From positions 1-64,000 of the forward strand of contig MWYY01000062.1 of NCBI GenBank assembly GCA_002050355.1: 64,000 nucleotides of DNA, written 5' to 3'. The translations under genes were made by a program, and so were the position numbers. The stretch comes from Acidobacteria bacterium 28-9 (GTDB taxonomy: Bacteria; Acidobacteriota; Blastocatellia; Pyrinomonadales; Pyrinomonadaceae). How positions within the stretch are numbered: the stretch's first letter is position 1; each line of letters starts with the position of its first letter. The notes under the pieces were generated by a model that saw only the letters and a list, made by a program, of their open reading frames with translations, did no database searches and had not been told where the DNA came from. Positions 52,456 to 62,352 of the stretch are shown here, one piece after another.

Positions 52456-53571
52456 ATGAAAGCAATAGCAGTTACGCCGAAACAAACGAATTCTGTTCGG
52501 CTCGAAGAAATGGACAAGCCGAAAACGTCCGACATCAAAAACGGTCGCGGCGTTCTGGTCGAAGTCCTACGCGTCGGCGCGTGCGGAACTGACAGGGAAA
52601 TCAACAACGGCGAATACGGCGTCGCGCCTGAAGGTTACGATTTTCTTGTTTTGGGACATGAAAATTTTGGGCGCGTCGCGGAAGTCGCGGAAAACGTAAC
52701 GGAATTTGCAGTCGGCGATTTCGTCGTCGCAACCGTTCGTCGTCCCGGATACAGTTTTTACGACGACATCGGTGAGCAGGATTTTACGACCGATGACGAA
52801 TATTTCGAGCGCGGTATCTCGCGTTTGCACGGTTATATGGCTGAATTTTATGCCGAAAGCGCCGATTTCCTTATAAAAATTCCACCCGCGATTAAAGAAA
52901 TCGCTGTACTTTTAGAGCCGCTTTCGATAATCGAAAAAGGTCTGAAACAGGCAAGCGATATTCAGGAGCGGTTGAAAATCTGGCGACCAAAAACAGCGGC
53001 TGTTTTAGGCACGGGAAGCGTCGGATTGTTGACGTCGATGGCGTTGCGCCTGCGCGGTTACGCGGTTCACGGCTTCGGGAAAGATGCGCGCGACGGATAT
53101 TTGAACGCGGATTTATTGGAAGAAATCGGCGTCTCATACGACTCGACGATGGAAACAACTGTCGCCGCTTCGACCGAAAAATACGGCGAATACGATTTGA
53201 TTTTTGAATGCACCGGCTATTCGCCAATCGTCTTTGACGCGATGCAGTCGCTCAATCAAAACGGTGTTTTAATTTTAGCGTCGGTTACGGGCGGCGAGCG
53301 TAAAACCGATGCTATTCCGTCGGACAAAATCAACCAGCAATTCGTTTTAGGCAATCGCGTTATGTTCGGCACGGTCAACGCCAACCGCGAACATTTCGAG
53401 ATTGGAGTAAAAGATTTGGCGCTCTGCGAAGCGATGTATGCGGGCTGGCTTGGCAAAATGATGACGCACAAAATCGAAGGTTTGGAAAACTTCGCGCAGG
53501 CGTTCGACGTTTTGAACAACGCCGGAAAATACCGGGCGATTAAGGCGTATTTTGAAGTCAAAAAGATTTAA
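52456..53571 (+). CDS. gdh: Glucose 1-dehydrogenase-like medium-chain dehydrogenase
   Basis: A protein of 371 residues of the zinc-dependent alcohol dehydrogenase superfamily, close in pattern to archaeal glucose 1-dehydrogenases. Catalytic zinc ligands appear as Cys43 (GACGTDREI), His68-Glu69 (VLGHEN) and Glu154 (LLEPLSIIEK). The cofactor loop is LGTGSVG at about 184-190. The structural zinc lobe (about residues 97-118) has no Cys at all, unlike the archaeal enzymes. It would oxidise glucose or another aldose to the lactone with NAD(P). It follows the GH63-like gene, consistent with sugar use. Confidence 0.85.
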   Translation: MKAIAVTPKQTNSVRLEEMDKPKTSDIKNGRGVLVEVLRVGACGTDREINNGEYGVAPEGYDFLVLGHENFGRVAEVAENVTEFAVGDFVVATVRRPGYSFYDDIGEQDFTTDDEYFERGISRLHGYMAEFYAESADFLIKIPPAIKEIAVLLEPLSIIEKGLKQASDIQERLKIWRPKTAAVLGTGSVGLLTSMALRLRGYAVHGFGKDARDGYLNADLLEEIGVSYDSTMETTVAASTEKYGEYDLIFECTGYSPIVFDAMQSLNQNGVLILASVTGGERKTDAIPSDKINQQFVLGNRVMFGTVNANREHFEIGVKDLALCEAMYAGWLGKMMTHKIEGLENFAQAFDVLNNAGKYRAIKAYFEVKKI

Positions 53572-53602
53572 TCCGAAAATTGTCGGGCGAGAAAACAAAG
53601 AG

Positions 53603-53757
53603 AAATTTAACCGCAGATGAACGCGGATTTGTGCAGATTTTTAATGATAAATACAAATTAATTTTAATTGGTTTTTATCTTGCCTTTATTTGTTTTCACC
53701 CGCGTTCATCTGCGATTAAATTTCCTCTCTGTTTTCTCTGTGAACTCTGTGGCAAAA
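53603..53757. repeat. Inverted CGCAGATGAACGCGG repeat plus CTCTGTG array before clpS
   Basis: The left arm, 53603-53626, pairs with 53700-53723 at 23 of 24 positions around a 73-bp AT-rich spacer. Directly after the right arm comes a CTCTGTG-type array (53725-53757), related to the arms of the 62353-62494 element. It ends eight bases before the clpS ATG. Confidence 0.9.
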
Positions 53758-53764
53758 TAAAGCT

Positions 53765-54076
53765 ATGCCTGAATTTCCAGATTTCGACACCGATGTCGCC
53801 ACTGAAAGCGAAACGCGCCTTGAAAAACCGCCGCTTTTCAAAGTCATTCTGCACAACGATGATTTTACGACGATGGAATTCGTTGTCTTCATTCTGCAAA
53901 CGGTCTTTATGCGCTCGGACGCCGAAGCCTTCACGGTTATGCTCAAAGTCCACAACGAAGGCGCCGGAGTTGCCGGAATTTACACATACGAAGTCGCGCA
54001 GATGAAAGCCGAAAAAGCGATGAATTTATCGAAAGCGAACGAATATCCATTGCTTTGCACGGTCGAGGAAGAGTAG
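53765..54076 (+). CDS. clpS: ClpS adaptor
   Basis: A protein of 103 residues. After a flexible N-terminus, PPLFKVILHNDDFTTMEFVVF is the ClpS signature including the Asn-Asp-Asp of the N-degron pocket, followed by AFTVMLKVHNEGAGVAG with the conserved His. ClpS delivers proteins with N-terminal Leu, Phe, Tyr or Trp to ClpA. It is 46 bp upstream of clpA on the same strand, the classic pair. The leader is the repeat element at 53603-53757, so expression of this degradation pathway may be affected by it. Confidence 0.94.
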   Translation: MPEFPDFDTDVATESETRLEKPPLFKVILHNDDFTTMEFVVFILQTVFMRSDAEAFTVMLKVHNEGAGVAGIYTYEVAQMKAEKAMNLSKANEYPLLCTVEEE

Positions 54077-54122
54077 TTAAAACGACTTTTGCAAAGCCGT
54101 CATCAAAACTGTTTTAGAAATT

Positions 54123-56366
54123 ATGCTAACCAAAGAATTAGAAGAAACATTAAGCTACGCGGTTGACGAAGCCGTTAAATATAAACACGAATACGTTACC
54201 TTGGAGCATCTGCTTTTCGCGCTTCTTGAAGATACGGCGGCGCGGGATATTTTGTATAATTGCGGCGCGGAATTAGAAGAAATAGGCAAGCAGTTAGAAG
54301 ATTATTTCGCAAATGTTTTGGAGAAAATGCCCGCGAAAGTCAAACAAATGCCCGAGCTGACTTCGACGTTTCAGAATACTATTCAATACGCGATTTTGCA
54401 GGCGGAAGGAAGCGGGCAGAAGGCGGTTGACGGCGGAAATATCCTGGCGGCGATTTTTCAAGCCGAGCAAAGTTATGCCGTTTATGTTTTACAGCAGCAG
54501 GGTGTTTCGCGGCTCGACATTCTAAATTATATTGCACACGGCATTTCTAAAATTGACGGTGATGATTCGACTTTGGAAGGCTTTGGCGACGCGGATGAAT
54601 TCGGCGGACAAGCGCAGGCGAAGAAAAAACCGCTCGAAAGTTTTACCGTTGAACTGGTTGCAAAAGCAGCGAAAGGCGAGATTGACCCGATAATCGGGCG
54701 CCTGGCGGAAATCGAACGTACCGTTCAGGTTTTGTGTCGTCGCAAGAAAAATAATCCGCTTTATGTCGGCGAACCCGGTGTCGGCAAAACTGCGCTGGCG
54801 GAAGGTCTGGCACTGAAAATATCGGAAGGCGACGTGCCGGAAGTTCTGCAGGGCGCGAAAGTTTTCGCGCTCGATATGGGCGCGGTTTTGGCGGGAACGC
54901 GGTATCGCGGCGATTTTGAACAGCGTTTTAAAGCAATCATTAACGATTTGAGCAAAGAAGAAAACGCGATTTTGTTTATCGACGAAATCCACACCATCGT
55001 CGGCGCGGGCGCAGTTTCCGGCGGAGCGATGGACGCTTCAAACATTCTAAAACCGGCGCTTGCGTCGGGAACTCTGCGTTGCATCGGTTCGACTACTTTT
55101 GCCGAATACAAAGCCGCGTTTGAACGAGACCGCGCGCTTGCCAGACGTTTTCAAAAAATCGACATCGGCGAACCGACAATTGAAGAAACTTACGAAATCT
55201 TGAAAGGTTTGAAACGCTTTTACGAAGACCATCATAAGGTTAGATATTCCGACGACTCTTTGAAAGTAGCGGCGGAACTTGCCGGAAAATATATCAACGA
55301 CCGATTTTTGCCCGACAAAGCAATTGACGTAATCGATGAAGTCGGTGCGGCAACGAAACTTTTATCGGAAGACAAGCGCCCGAAACAAATTTCGGTGCAA
55401 ATGGTTGAAAACACTATTGCGCGAATGGCAAAAATTCCGCCGAAGACGGTTGTCGCCGACGAAAAAGACCGCCTTAAAACGCTTCGACCGGATTTGAAGG
55501 AAGTAATTTTCGGGCAAGATGACGCGATAAATAAAATCGTTGACGCGATACAGATTTCACGTGCGGGTTTAGGACAAGAATCAAAACCCGTCGGCTCGTT
55601 TTTGTTTTCAGGTCCGACCGGCGTCGGCAAAACCGAACTCTCGAAACAACTCGCCGAACAACTCGGCGTCGAATTTATCCGTTACGATATGAGCGAATAT
55701 GCCGAGCCGCACACGGTTTCGCGGCTTATCGGCGCGCCGCCAGGATACGTCGGTTTCGACCAGGGCGGCTTGTTGACCGAAGCGATTATGCGAACGCCAC
55801 ACGCCGTTCTGGTTTTAGACGAAATCGAAAAAGCACATCCGAATCTTTTCAATTTGCTTCTTCAGGTAATGGATTCGGCGACTTTGACCGACAACAACGG
55901 CAAAAAGGCTGATTTCCGCAGCGTGATTCTGATTATGACGACCAACGCGGGCGCAAGAGAATTGTCTTCTGGCGGAATGGGTTTCAAAAATCAGGCAGCC
56001 ACAAAAGGACAGGGAAAAGGTGCCATCGAACGCACGTTCACGCCCGAATTCCTGAATCGCCTCGATGCTTGGGTCGCCTTCAAACCGCTTGATTTGGAAG
56101 TTATCAAACTCATCGTCGATAAATTTATTAACGAGCTAAACGGACAATTAGCCGAAAAGCGCGTTCTCATAAAACTTACTGAACAAGCCCGCGAATGGCT
56201 GGCAAAAAACGGCTTCGACGGCAAATACGGAGCGCGTCCGATGGCGCGTCTGATTCACGAACGAATCAAACAACCGCTGGCGAATGAAATTCTTTTCGGC
56301 AAATTGACCGATGGCGGAAGTGTTTTGGTCGAAGAGAAGGATGGCGAATTGGTTTTGAATCTTTAA
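54123..56366 (+). CDS. clpA: ATP-dependent Clp protease ATPase ClpA
   Basis: A protein of 747 residues. The N-domain covers residues 1-145 ([17 protein letters not shown]), where ClpS docks. The first AAA+ ring has GEPGVGKT and [14 protein letters not shown]; the second has GPTGVGKT and [12 protein letters not shown], ending with [15 protein letters not shown]. No middle domain is present, as in E. coli ClpA. GGMGFKNQ stands at the ClpP-docking loop position. It unfolds substrates for ClpP, which is not in the window. It is co-transcribed with clpS. Confidence 0.94.
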   Translation: MLTKELEETLSYAVDEAVKYKHEYVTLEHLLFALLEDTAARDILYNCGAELEEIGKQLEDYFANVLEKMPAKVKQMPELTSTFQNTIQYAILQAEGSGQKAVDGGNILAAIFQAEQSYAVYVLQQQGVSRLDILNYIAHGISKIDGDDSTLEGFGDADEFGGQAQAKKKPLESFTVELVAKAAKGEIDPIIGRLAEIERTVQVLCRRKKNNPLYVGEPGVGKTALAEGLALKISEGDVPEVLQGAKVFALDMGAVLAGTRYRGDFEQRFKAIINDLSKEENAILFIDEIHTIVGAGAVSGGAMDASNILKPALASGTLRCIGSTTFAEYKAAFERDRALARRFQKIDIGEPTIEETYEILKGLKRFYEDHHKVRYSDDSLKVAAELAGKYINDRFLPDKAIDVIDEVGAATKLLSEDKRPKQISVQMVENTIARMAKIPPKTVVADEKDRLKTLRPDLKEVIFGQDDAINKIVDAIQISRAGLGQESKPVGSFLFSGPTGVGKTELSKQLAEQLGVEFIRYDMSEYAEPHTVSRLIGAPPGYVGFDQGGLLTEAIMRTPHAVLVLDEIEKAHPNLFNLLLQVMDSATLTDNNGKKADFRSVILIMTTNAGARELSSGGMGFKNQAATKGQGKGAIERTFTPEFLNRLDAWVAFKPLDLEVIKLIVDKFINELNGQLAEKRVLIKLTEQAREWLAKNGFDGKYGARPMARLIHERIKQPLANEILFGKLTDGGSVLVEEKDGELVLNL

Positions 56367-56378
56367 ATTATGTGAAGT

Positions 56379-56519
56379 ATGAACGACTGCCTCAAAATAC
56401 CTCGTTCTGAAGGCGTAACTGATGCTGAAAGATACTTGAAAAAACTTTGTGACCGTTCTTTCCTTTCATTGTGGAGTTATACAAGAATTTTTAATGATTT
56501 GCGCGAGAAATTAGGCTAA
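56379..56519 (+). pseudogene. 46-codon remnant of a larger gene
   Basis: A short frame, MNDCLKIPRSEGVTDAERYL and on to FLSLWSYTRIFNDLREKLG, ends at TAA. TDAERYLKKLCDRSFLSLWS reads like the conserved N-terminus of longer proteins of unknown function (several hundred residues) that I recall from many bacteria. It starts 12 bp after clpA and is cut off by the minus-strand gene that follows. A functional small protein cannot be excluded, but a truncated leftover is more likely. Confidence 0.5.
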
Positions 56520-56533
56520 AATTCTTAATGCAA

Positions 56534-57223
56534 TTATTCGGTGTATTCATCCGAACCTTGAACCCAAATAAACGATTGAATGTCCATCATATCGCGCGGC
56601 TGTAAATCGCTGAGGTCGCGCCGGATTGTTTCGGCAAATTCGAGCATACCGGCATAAGTTTCCCACGACGGGCGCGATTTGTATTGCAAATCGAAATCGT
56701 ATTTACGGGCGGCGATGCGCGTGACATTCGGTTTTAGAAAAATATGCGTTTCGGGTTGGGCGATAAAGCCGAAAACGGTTGCGAGCGGATGCGTTAAAAC
56801 GCGCGTCTGCTTTCTTGGCAAAGCAGCGATTACTTCGCACCAACGCTCGAATTTTGTTTCAACTTTGCCGCGCCCGTGTAAAAATTCGTAAAGACCTTCG
56901 GCAAACATTCGCGCGCCTTCCGGCGTTTTTACGGCATCGCGCAGTGCCATTTTTTCAAACGAAAAAAGCAAATTTGTTCTTGATTCTATGCGAACGGCAA
57001 AGGCGCAAATTTCGGCAAATTTTCTTTCGCGCAAAAGCGGGCGATAAGCTGAGCGATTAAGAACTTCTTCCCAATCTTCGTGCGCTTTCCATTTGTAGCC
57101 GCGCTCCCAGTTTATATATTTTTCGTCATAAAAACCTTTCGGAAAAAATCTGAGAAACTTGCGGCGACACTCCGTCGCGCCTTCAGTGGATATTTTTTGC
57201 TGCTGTACGTCTTTTTTCTTCAT
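56534..57223 (-). CDS. Conserved-looking protein of unknown function
   Basis: A protein of 229 residues not recognised. It is basic and mostly helical, with aromatic-rich motifs FPKGFYDEKYINWERGYKW near residue 28 and LTHPLATVFGFIAQPETHIF in the middle. There is no signal peptide or membrane segment, so it should be cytoplasmic. The chosen start (MKKKDVQQQ) at 57223 is the likelier of two in-frame ATGs, the other being at 57274; neither has a good ribosome site. It converges with clpA and diverges from the monooxygenase. Confidence 0.68.
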   Translation of the reverse strand: MKKKDVQQQKISTEGATECRRKFLRFFPKGFYDEKYINWERGYKWKAHEDWEEVLNRSAYRPLLRERKFAEICAFAVRIESRTNLLFSFEKMALRDAVKTPEGARMFAEGLYEFLHGRGKVETKFERWCEVIAALPRKQTRVLTHPLATVFGFIAQPETHIFLKPNVTRIAARKYDFDLQYKSRPSWETYAGMLEFAETIRRDLSDLQPRDMMDIQSFIWVQGSDEYTE

Positions 57224-57310
57224 AGGATTTTTATTTTCTCGCGGCAGTTTATTAGCCAACAAGCTGCAATTCACTTAAACTTGATTTGCTAACTTTGCTT
57301 AAAAAATACT

Positions 57311-58849
57311 ATGAAAACTGATGTCATCATAATCGGCGCGGGACCAACCGGACTCGCTTTAGCGTGTCAGCTAATCAGATACGGCATTGATTTTGTGATT
57401 ATTGATAAAAAGGAAACGACTACGCCGCATTCAAAAGCAATCGGCGTGCAGGCGCGCACCCTTGAGATTTACGAGCAAATCGGTTTAGCAAACAAATTGA
57501 TTGAGCAAGGCGCGATTGCCGCAAAAGCGCGAATGGTCGTCGGTGGCGAAGTGCGCGGCGAGATCGAGTTTGGCGAACTCGGCAAAGATATGAGTCCGTA
57601 CCCGTTTGTACTTATCGTCGAACAAGGCAAGCACGAAACGATTTTGTATGATTTCATCAAAGCAAACGATAAAGATGTTTCGTGGCAAACGGAACTTGAA
57701 AGTTTCACGCAAGACGAAACGGGCGTCAAAGCAACGGTCAAAAATGCAAATGGCGAAACTGAAACAATTGAAGCGAAGTTTCTCGTCGGCTGCGACGGCG
57801 CGAAAAGTCCTGTTCGTCACGCGCTCGGTTTGACATTTGAAGGAATTACATTTGAGCGGATGTTTTATGTTGCCGACGTGCAGATTGATTGGAATTTCAG
57901 CCACGATGCCGGGCACGCTTTTTTACTTAAAAATAATCTTCTCGCATTTTTCCCGATGACGGGCGACGGGCAGTGGCGCATCGTCGGCACGTTTCCCGAA
58001 GAATTTGCCAAAGAAGAAGGCGATGTCTTGTATGAAGAAATCGAAGTGCGCATCAAGCGGGATACGGAACTCGACCTCGATATAACAAAAGTAAATTGGT
58101 TTTCAACTTACAAAGTCCACACGCGCCACGTCAATAAATTTTCCGTCGGCAGATGTTTTCTTGCCGGAGATTCCGCGCATATTCATACGCCAGCCGGAGC
58201 GCAGGGAATGAATACGGGGATTCAAGACGGTTACAATCTGGCTTGGAAAATTTGGACGGTTTTGCGCGGCAAAGCCGACGCTGTAAAGATTTTAGAAACT
58301 TACAATGAAGAACGACTCGAAAATGCTAAAAATCTTTTAGAGACAACTGACCGTTTTTTCAATATGGCAGCAAGTCCCGATGTGTTTTTGTCTTATTTCC
58401 GAAGGTATGTTTTCCCGTATGTTGCCGGTGTTGCTTTTAGTATTGATGCCGTTAAAAAATTCGTTTTCCCGCGTGTTTCGCAAATTGGAATAAACTATCG
58501 CCACGGTTCTCTGAGCGAAAACGCTGACGGTAATTTCAAGGTCAAAGCAGGCGACCGAATGCCGTATTTTTCGGTTGAAGGCGAAAGCATTTACGATAGA
58601 TTACGTCAACCGAAATTTCATCTTTTAACCTTTTTTGACGGAAACAATAATCCGCCCGAAATATCTGAGAATGACTTTACCGAATTAATGGATTTTCACA
58701 GTTTGCCTTTGTATCCGGCTATTGCGGAAATCTTCGGCGCGAAAAAATCTTTTGTCGTTTTTCTCAGACCCGACAATTATGTCGCATTTATTTCGGCACA
58801 GATATCCGCCGCAAGATTAGAAAAATATTTAACGGAAAAACTGCAATAG
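57311..58849 (+). CDS. FAD-dependent aromatic monooxygenase (PheA/TfdB-like)
   Basis: A protein of 512 residues. FAD sites are DVIIIGAGPTGLALACQLI (Rossmann, residues 4-22), VGCDGAKSPVRHALG (DG motif) and CFLAGDSAHIHTPAGAQGMN (GD motif). The last about 120 residues form the thioredoxin-like C-terminal domain found in phenol and polyketide hydroxylases. It would hydroxylate an aromatic substrate with NAD(P)H and O2; the substrate is unknown and no pathway genes adjoin it. Its TAG stop is the start of a small terminator hairpin. Confidence 0.88.
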   Translation: MKTDVIIIGAGPTGLALACQLIRYGIDFVIIDKKETTTPHSKAIGVQARTLEIYEQIGLANKLIEQGAIAAKARMVVGGEVRGEIEFGELGKDMSPYPFVLIVEQGKHETILYDFIKANDKDVSWQTELESFTQDETGVKATVKNANGETETIEAKFLVGCDGAKSPVRHALGLTFEGITFERMFYVADVQIDWNFSHDAGHAFLLKNNLLAFFPMTGDGQWRIVGTFPEEFAKEEGDVLYEEIEVRIKRDTELDLDITKVNWFSTYKVHTRHVNKFSVGRCFLAGDSAHIHTPAGAQGMNTGIQDGYNLAWKIWTVLRGKADAVKILETYNEERLENAKNLLETTDRFFNMAASPDVFLSYFRRYVFPYVAGVAFSIDAVKKFVFPRVSQIGINYRHGSLSENADGNFKVKAGDRMPYFSVEGESIYDRLRQPKFHLLTFFDGNNNPPEISENDFTELMDFHSLPLYPAIAEIFGAKKSFVVFLRPDNYVAFISAQISAARLEKYLTEKLQ

Positions 58850-58872
58850 TGAAAGTTTATCTTTCACTTTCT
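58848..58872 (+). terminator. Intrinsic terminator of the monooxygenase gene
   Basis: AGTGAAAG (58848-58855), overlapping the TAG stop, pairs with CTTTCACT (58861-58868) around a 5-nt loop and runs into TTCTTTT. Confidence 0.75.
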
Positions 58873-58934
58873 TTTGCTGCGTTAAATTTATTTGCAAGAC
58901 AAAAGCAAATTAAACAGTTCGGACTTTTTCCGCA

Positions 58935-58977
58935 AAAAATTTCGCGCCGTGAGCGTAACTTTCGGCGCGAAATTTTT
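58935..58977. terminator. Bidirectional terminator between monooxygenase and glmS
   Basis: AAAAATTTCGCGCCG (58935-58949) is the exact reverse complement of CGGCGCGAAATTTTT (58963-58977), with a 13-nt loop. A-tracts before and T-tracts after let it work in both directions. Confidence 0.88.
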
Positions 58978-58999
58978 ATTGATTTTTGATTCTGGATTT

Positions 59000-60859
59000 T
59001 TATTCAACTGTTACGGATTTCGCCAAATTGCGCGGCTGGTCAACATCACAGCCGCGGCGGACGGCGATGTGATAGGCGAGAAGCTGCAACGGAACGACTG
59101 ATAGAACGGGCGTGAGTAAATCACTCGTTTGCGGAACTTCGATGACGTAGTTCGAGACGAGCGAAGACATTTCGTCGCCTTCGGTTAAGATTGATAAAAT
59201 TATGCCGTCGCGCGCTTTTACCTCGACGATATTCGAGTGAGTTTTTTCGTATCTCAGTTGACTGGCGGCGTTTCCTTCTTCGCGCGTGTTGACGACGACG
59301 ACCGGCAATTTTTCGTCAATCAGCGCGTTCGGTCCGTGTTTCATCTCGCCTGCCGGATAGCCTTCAGCGTGAATGTAAGAAATTTCTTTGAGTTTTAGTG
59401 CGCCTTCCAAAGCGACCGGAAAATTGATGCCGCGTCCCAAATAGAGAAAATCCGTTTTGCGGAAAAAATCTTTTGAGAGTTCTTCGATTGAATCGGCATC
59501 GCTCAAAAGATGCTCGATTTTTAACGGAAGTTCGGCAAGCTGCTGGGCGTGATACTTCGCCTGTTCTTCGTCAATTTTGCCGCGCAATTGACCTAAATAC
59601 GATGCGAAAAGATAGAGTGCAATCATTTGCGAAGTATATGCTTTGGTCGAGGCGACGCCGATTTCCGGTCCGGCGTGCGTCAGAATTGTGCCGTCGGCTT
59701 CGCGGTGAATCATCGAACCTTGCACGTTGCAAACTGCCAAAACTTTGCAGCCATACTTTTTCGCTTCGCGCATCGCGGCGATCGTGTCGGCGGTTTCGCC
59801 CGATTGTGAGATGACGACGAGCAAAGTATTTTCGTCCAAAACCGGGTTGCGGTAGCGAAACTCCGATGCATAATCTACTTCGCAGGAAACGCGCGCCATC
59901 TGCTCAATCATATATTTTCCGGCGATTCCTGCGTGCCAGCTCGTTCCGCAAGCGGCGATGATGATTGAGTTTATGGTTTTGAATTCGTCTTCGGAAATAT
60001 TCATCGCTTCGAGATAAATTTTTCCTGTGTCTAGAGAAACACGACCGCGGGCTGTGTCGCGGACGGCGCGCGGCTGCTCGTAGATTTCCTTGAGCATAAA
60101 ATGTTTAAAACCGCCTTTTTCCGCCGCAATCGGGTCCCAGGTGATGCGCTGCTGTTTTGGCTCGACCGCGTTTCCATCAAAATCGGTTACGCGAACGCTG
60201 TCTTTTGTCAGAACCGCGATTTCCCTTTCGCCCAAGTAGAAAACGTCGCGCGTGTGCTGCAAAATCGGCGGAATATCCGATGCGACAAAAAATTCGCCGT
60301 CGCCTAAACCGATAACGACCGGCGCGCCTTCGCGGACGGCGATAATTGTATCGGGTTCGTCGGCTGAAATTATTGAAAGCGCGAAAATACCGTACAGTTG
60401 TTTGACCGTAGCGCGCACGGATTCTTCAAAATTCAAGCCGTTTTTCAATTCTTCTTCGACCAGATGCGCGACGATTTCCGTGTCGGTTTCAGTCTTGAAT
60501 TCGTGTCCCTGCGCTTTTAATTTTTCTTTTAACTGCAAATAATTTTCGATAATGCCGTTATGCACGACGACGATTTTCCCCGAACAATCGCGGTGCGGAT
60601 GCGCGTTCTCTTCGGTCGGTCGCCCGTGCGTCGCCCAGCGCGTATGCCCTATGCCATAATTTCCGTCCAAAGGATGAAGGCGGATACATTCTTCAAGGTT
60701 GCGAAGTTTGCCTTCGGCGCGGCGCAGTTCCAAATGGCTCGCGTCGTCAACTACGGCAATACCTGCCGAATCGTAACCGCGATATTCCAGTTTTCGTAAC
60801 CCGTCAATAATGAGCGGGACGACTTGTTTATTTCCGACGTATCCGACAATTCCACACAT
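59000..60859 (-). CDS. glmS: Glutamine-fructose-6-phosphate aminotransferase
   Basis: A protein of 619 residues that makes glucosamine 6-phosphate, the first step to UDP-GlcNAc. Cys2 begins the glutaminase domain ([21 protein letters not shown] further on). Two SIS sugar-isomerase domains follow ([18 protein letters not shown], then [21 protein letters not shown]), ending with [13 protein letters not shown], a typical GlmS C-terminus. The ATG at 60859 is required for Cys to be residue 2. No glmS ribozyme is recognisable in the 50-bp leader. It lies downstream of glmU in one transcript. Confidence 0.95.
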   Translation of the reverse strand: MCGIVGYVGNKQVVPLIIDGLRKLEYRGYDSAGIAVVDDASHLELRRAEGKLRNLEECIRLHPLDGNYGIGHTRWATHGRPTEENAHPHRDCSGKIVVVHNGIIENYLQLKEKLKAQGHEFKTETDTEIVAHLVEEELKNGLNFEESVRATVKQLYGIFALSIISADEPDTIIAVREGAPVVIGLGDGEFFVASDIPPILQHTRDVFYLGEREIAVLTKDSVRVTDFDGNAVEPKQQRITWDPIAAEKGGFKHFMLKEIYEQPRAVRDTARGRVSLDTGKIYLEAMNISEDEFKTINSIIIAACGTSWHAGIAGKYMIEQMARVSCEVDYASEFRYRNPVLDENTLLVVISQSGETADTIAAMREAKKYGCKVLAVCNVQGSMIHREADGTILTHAGPEIGVASTKAYTSQMIALYLFASYLGQLRGKIDEEQAKYHAQQLAELPLKIEHLLSDADSIEELSKDFFRKTDFLYLGRGINFPVALEGALKLKEISYIHAEGYPAGEMKHGPNALIDEKLPVVVVNTREEGNAASQLRYEKTHSNIVEVKARDGIILSILTEGDEMSSLVSNYVIEVPQTSDLLTPVLSVVPLQLLAYHIAVRRGCDVDQPRNLAKSVTVE

Positions 60860-60910
60860 AATTTTTTGAAGGATGAAGAATTCGTGGTGATGGAGAAAAT
60901 CCTTCAAACA

Positions 60911-62341
60911 CTACGCTTCAGCCGATTGATTTTCTTCCTCTACTTTTAAGTTCTTTTTCACCCGCGCCGGAACGCCTGCGACGAGCGTGTCGTCCTGAAC
61001 GTCCTTAGTTACAACACTTCCCGCAGCAGTAACCGCGCCGTCGCCTATTTTGACGGGTGCAACCAGCATCGTATCCGAGCCGATTTTTACATTGTTGCCG
61101 ATTGTAGTTGCGTGTTTATTTTTGCCGTCGTAGTTGCAGGTAATCGTTCCTGCACCGATATTCGTTTTTTCGCCGATGGTCGCGTCGCCCAAATAAGTTA
61201 GATGACTCGCTTTCGAGCCGCGCCCTAAAACTGTTTTTTTCAACTCGACAAAGTTTCCGACTTTCGACCTTTCATCCATTTTTGTGCCGCCGCGCAAGTG
61301 TGCGAAAGGTCCGACCGTGCAGTCGTTTGAAATTTCAGAATCAGTAATCACGCAATTGTCTAAAATTGTAACGCCGTGTCCGACGCGCGAGTTTGTTATT
61401 CTCACGCCTGTGCGAATCGTGCAGCCGTCGCCGATTGTGCTTTCGCCTTCGATTGAGACGTTCGGGTAAATCACTGTGTCACGCCCGATATTCGCCCGCT
61501 CGCTGATATAGGCGTTTTTCGGGTCAATAAACGTAACGCCGTAATCGAGCATCATTCTTGAAACGGTGCGCCGCGACAAAATCCTTTCCAAATCGGCAAG
61601 TTCGACGCGGTTGTTGATGCCGGCGACTTCGCGCGCGTCGGCGTGATGATAAAGCGAAACGCCTTCGCCTGTGTCGCGCAGAAGCGCCGGCGCGTCGGTT
61701 AAATAATATTCGCCCTGCACGTTGTTGTTCTGCACATCGGCGAGCGCGGCAAAAAGTTTTTTGGTATTGAAGCAGTAAATACCCGAATTGATTTCCTTGA
61801 TTTTTCGCTCTTCGTCAGTAGCTTCTCTCTGCTCGACAATTCTGCTGAAAAGTCCGTCCTCGCCGCGAACGATACGCCCGTAACCGGTCGGGTCTTCAAG
61901 CCGAACGGTCAAAATCGTACAGGCGGCGCCGCGTCCGCGATGATTGTAATGCTGCTGAATCAGTGCCGCCAAAGTTTCGGCGCGTATCATCGGCACGTCG
62001 CCCGAAAGCACAAGCAAGGTCGAATCTTCCGTTTCGAGAAACGGGCGTGCCGCATTTACCGCGTCGCCCGTTCCGAGTTGCTGCTTCTGCCAGACAAATT
62101 CGGTGTGTTTCCGGTCAAGTTCTTCCAAAACGGCGTTTTTTACGTCTTCGCCCTGATGCCCGATGACGACGTAAATTTTGCGCGGAGCAAGTGCCGTCGC
62201 CGTCCGGCAGACGTGATTAACCAGCGGGCGATTGTCGAGCCGGTGCAAAACCTTCGCCAAACCCGAACGCATACGAGTTCCGAGTCCGGCGGCTAAAACC
62301 AGAACATCGAGCGGTTTTTGTTCGTTGGAATTGTTTTCCAT
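60911..62341 (-). CDS. glmU: Bifunctional GlmU (acetyltransferase/uridylyltransferase)
   Basis: A protein of 476 residues that acetylates glucosamine 1-phosphate and couples it to UTP, giving UDP-GlcNAc. The N-terminal pyrophosphorylase has VLAAGLGTRMRSGLAKVLH and VLSGDVPMI. The C-terminal left-handed beta helix contains many hexapeptide turns (GAGTITCNYDGKNKHATTIG) and the acetyltransferase His region. Length is normal. It is followed by glmS (51 bp) and preceded by yvcK, so three UDP-GlcNAc-related genes are together. The glmM step is missing from the cluster. Confidence 0.95.
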   Translation of the reverse strand: MENNSNEQKPLDVLVLAAGLGTRMRSGLAKVLHRLDNRPLVNHVCRTATALAPRKIYVVIGHQGEDVKNAVLEELDRKHTEFVWQKQQLGTGDAVNAARPFLETEDSTLLVLSGDVPMIRAETLAALIQQHYNHRGRGAACTILTVRLEDPTGYGRIVRGEDGLFSRIVEQREATDEERKIKEINSGIYCFNTKKLFAALADVQNNNVQGEYYLTDAPALLRDTGEGVSLYHHADAREVAGINNRVELADLERILSRRTVSRMMLDYGVTFIDPKNAYISERANIGRDTVIYPNVSIEGESTIGDGCTIRTGVRITNSRVGHGVTILDNCVITDSEISNDCTVGPFAHLRGGTKMDERSKVGNFVELKKTVLGRGSKASHLTYLGDATIGEKTNIGAGTITCNYDGKNKHATTIGNNVKIGSDTMLVAPVKIGDGAVTAAGSVVTKDVQDDTLVAGVPARVKKNLKVEEENQSAEA

Positions 62342-62352
62342 ATCAGAATTTT

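Noticed and set aside
53580-53757. ORF reading MSGEKTKRNLTADERGF
   Set aside because: It is the translation of the CGCAGATGAACGCGG repeat element and has no ribosome site; spurious proteins of this kind come from such repeats.
60860-60910. glmS ribozyme or riboswitch
   Set aside because: The leader is only about 50 bp and lacks the conserved core; glmS is co-transcribed from glmU.
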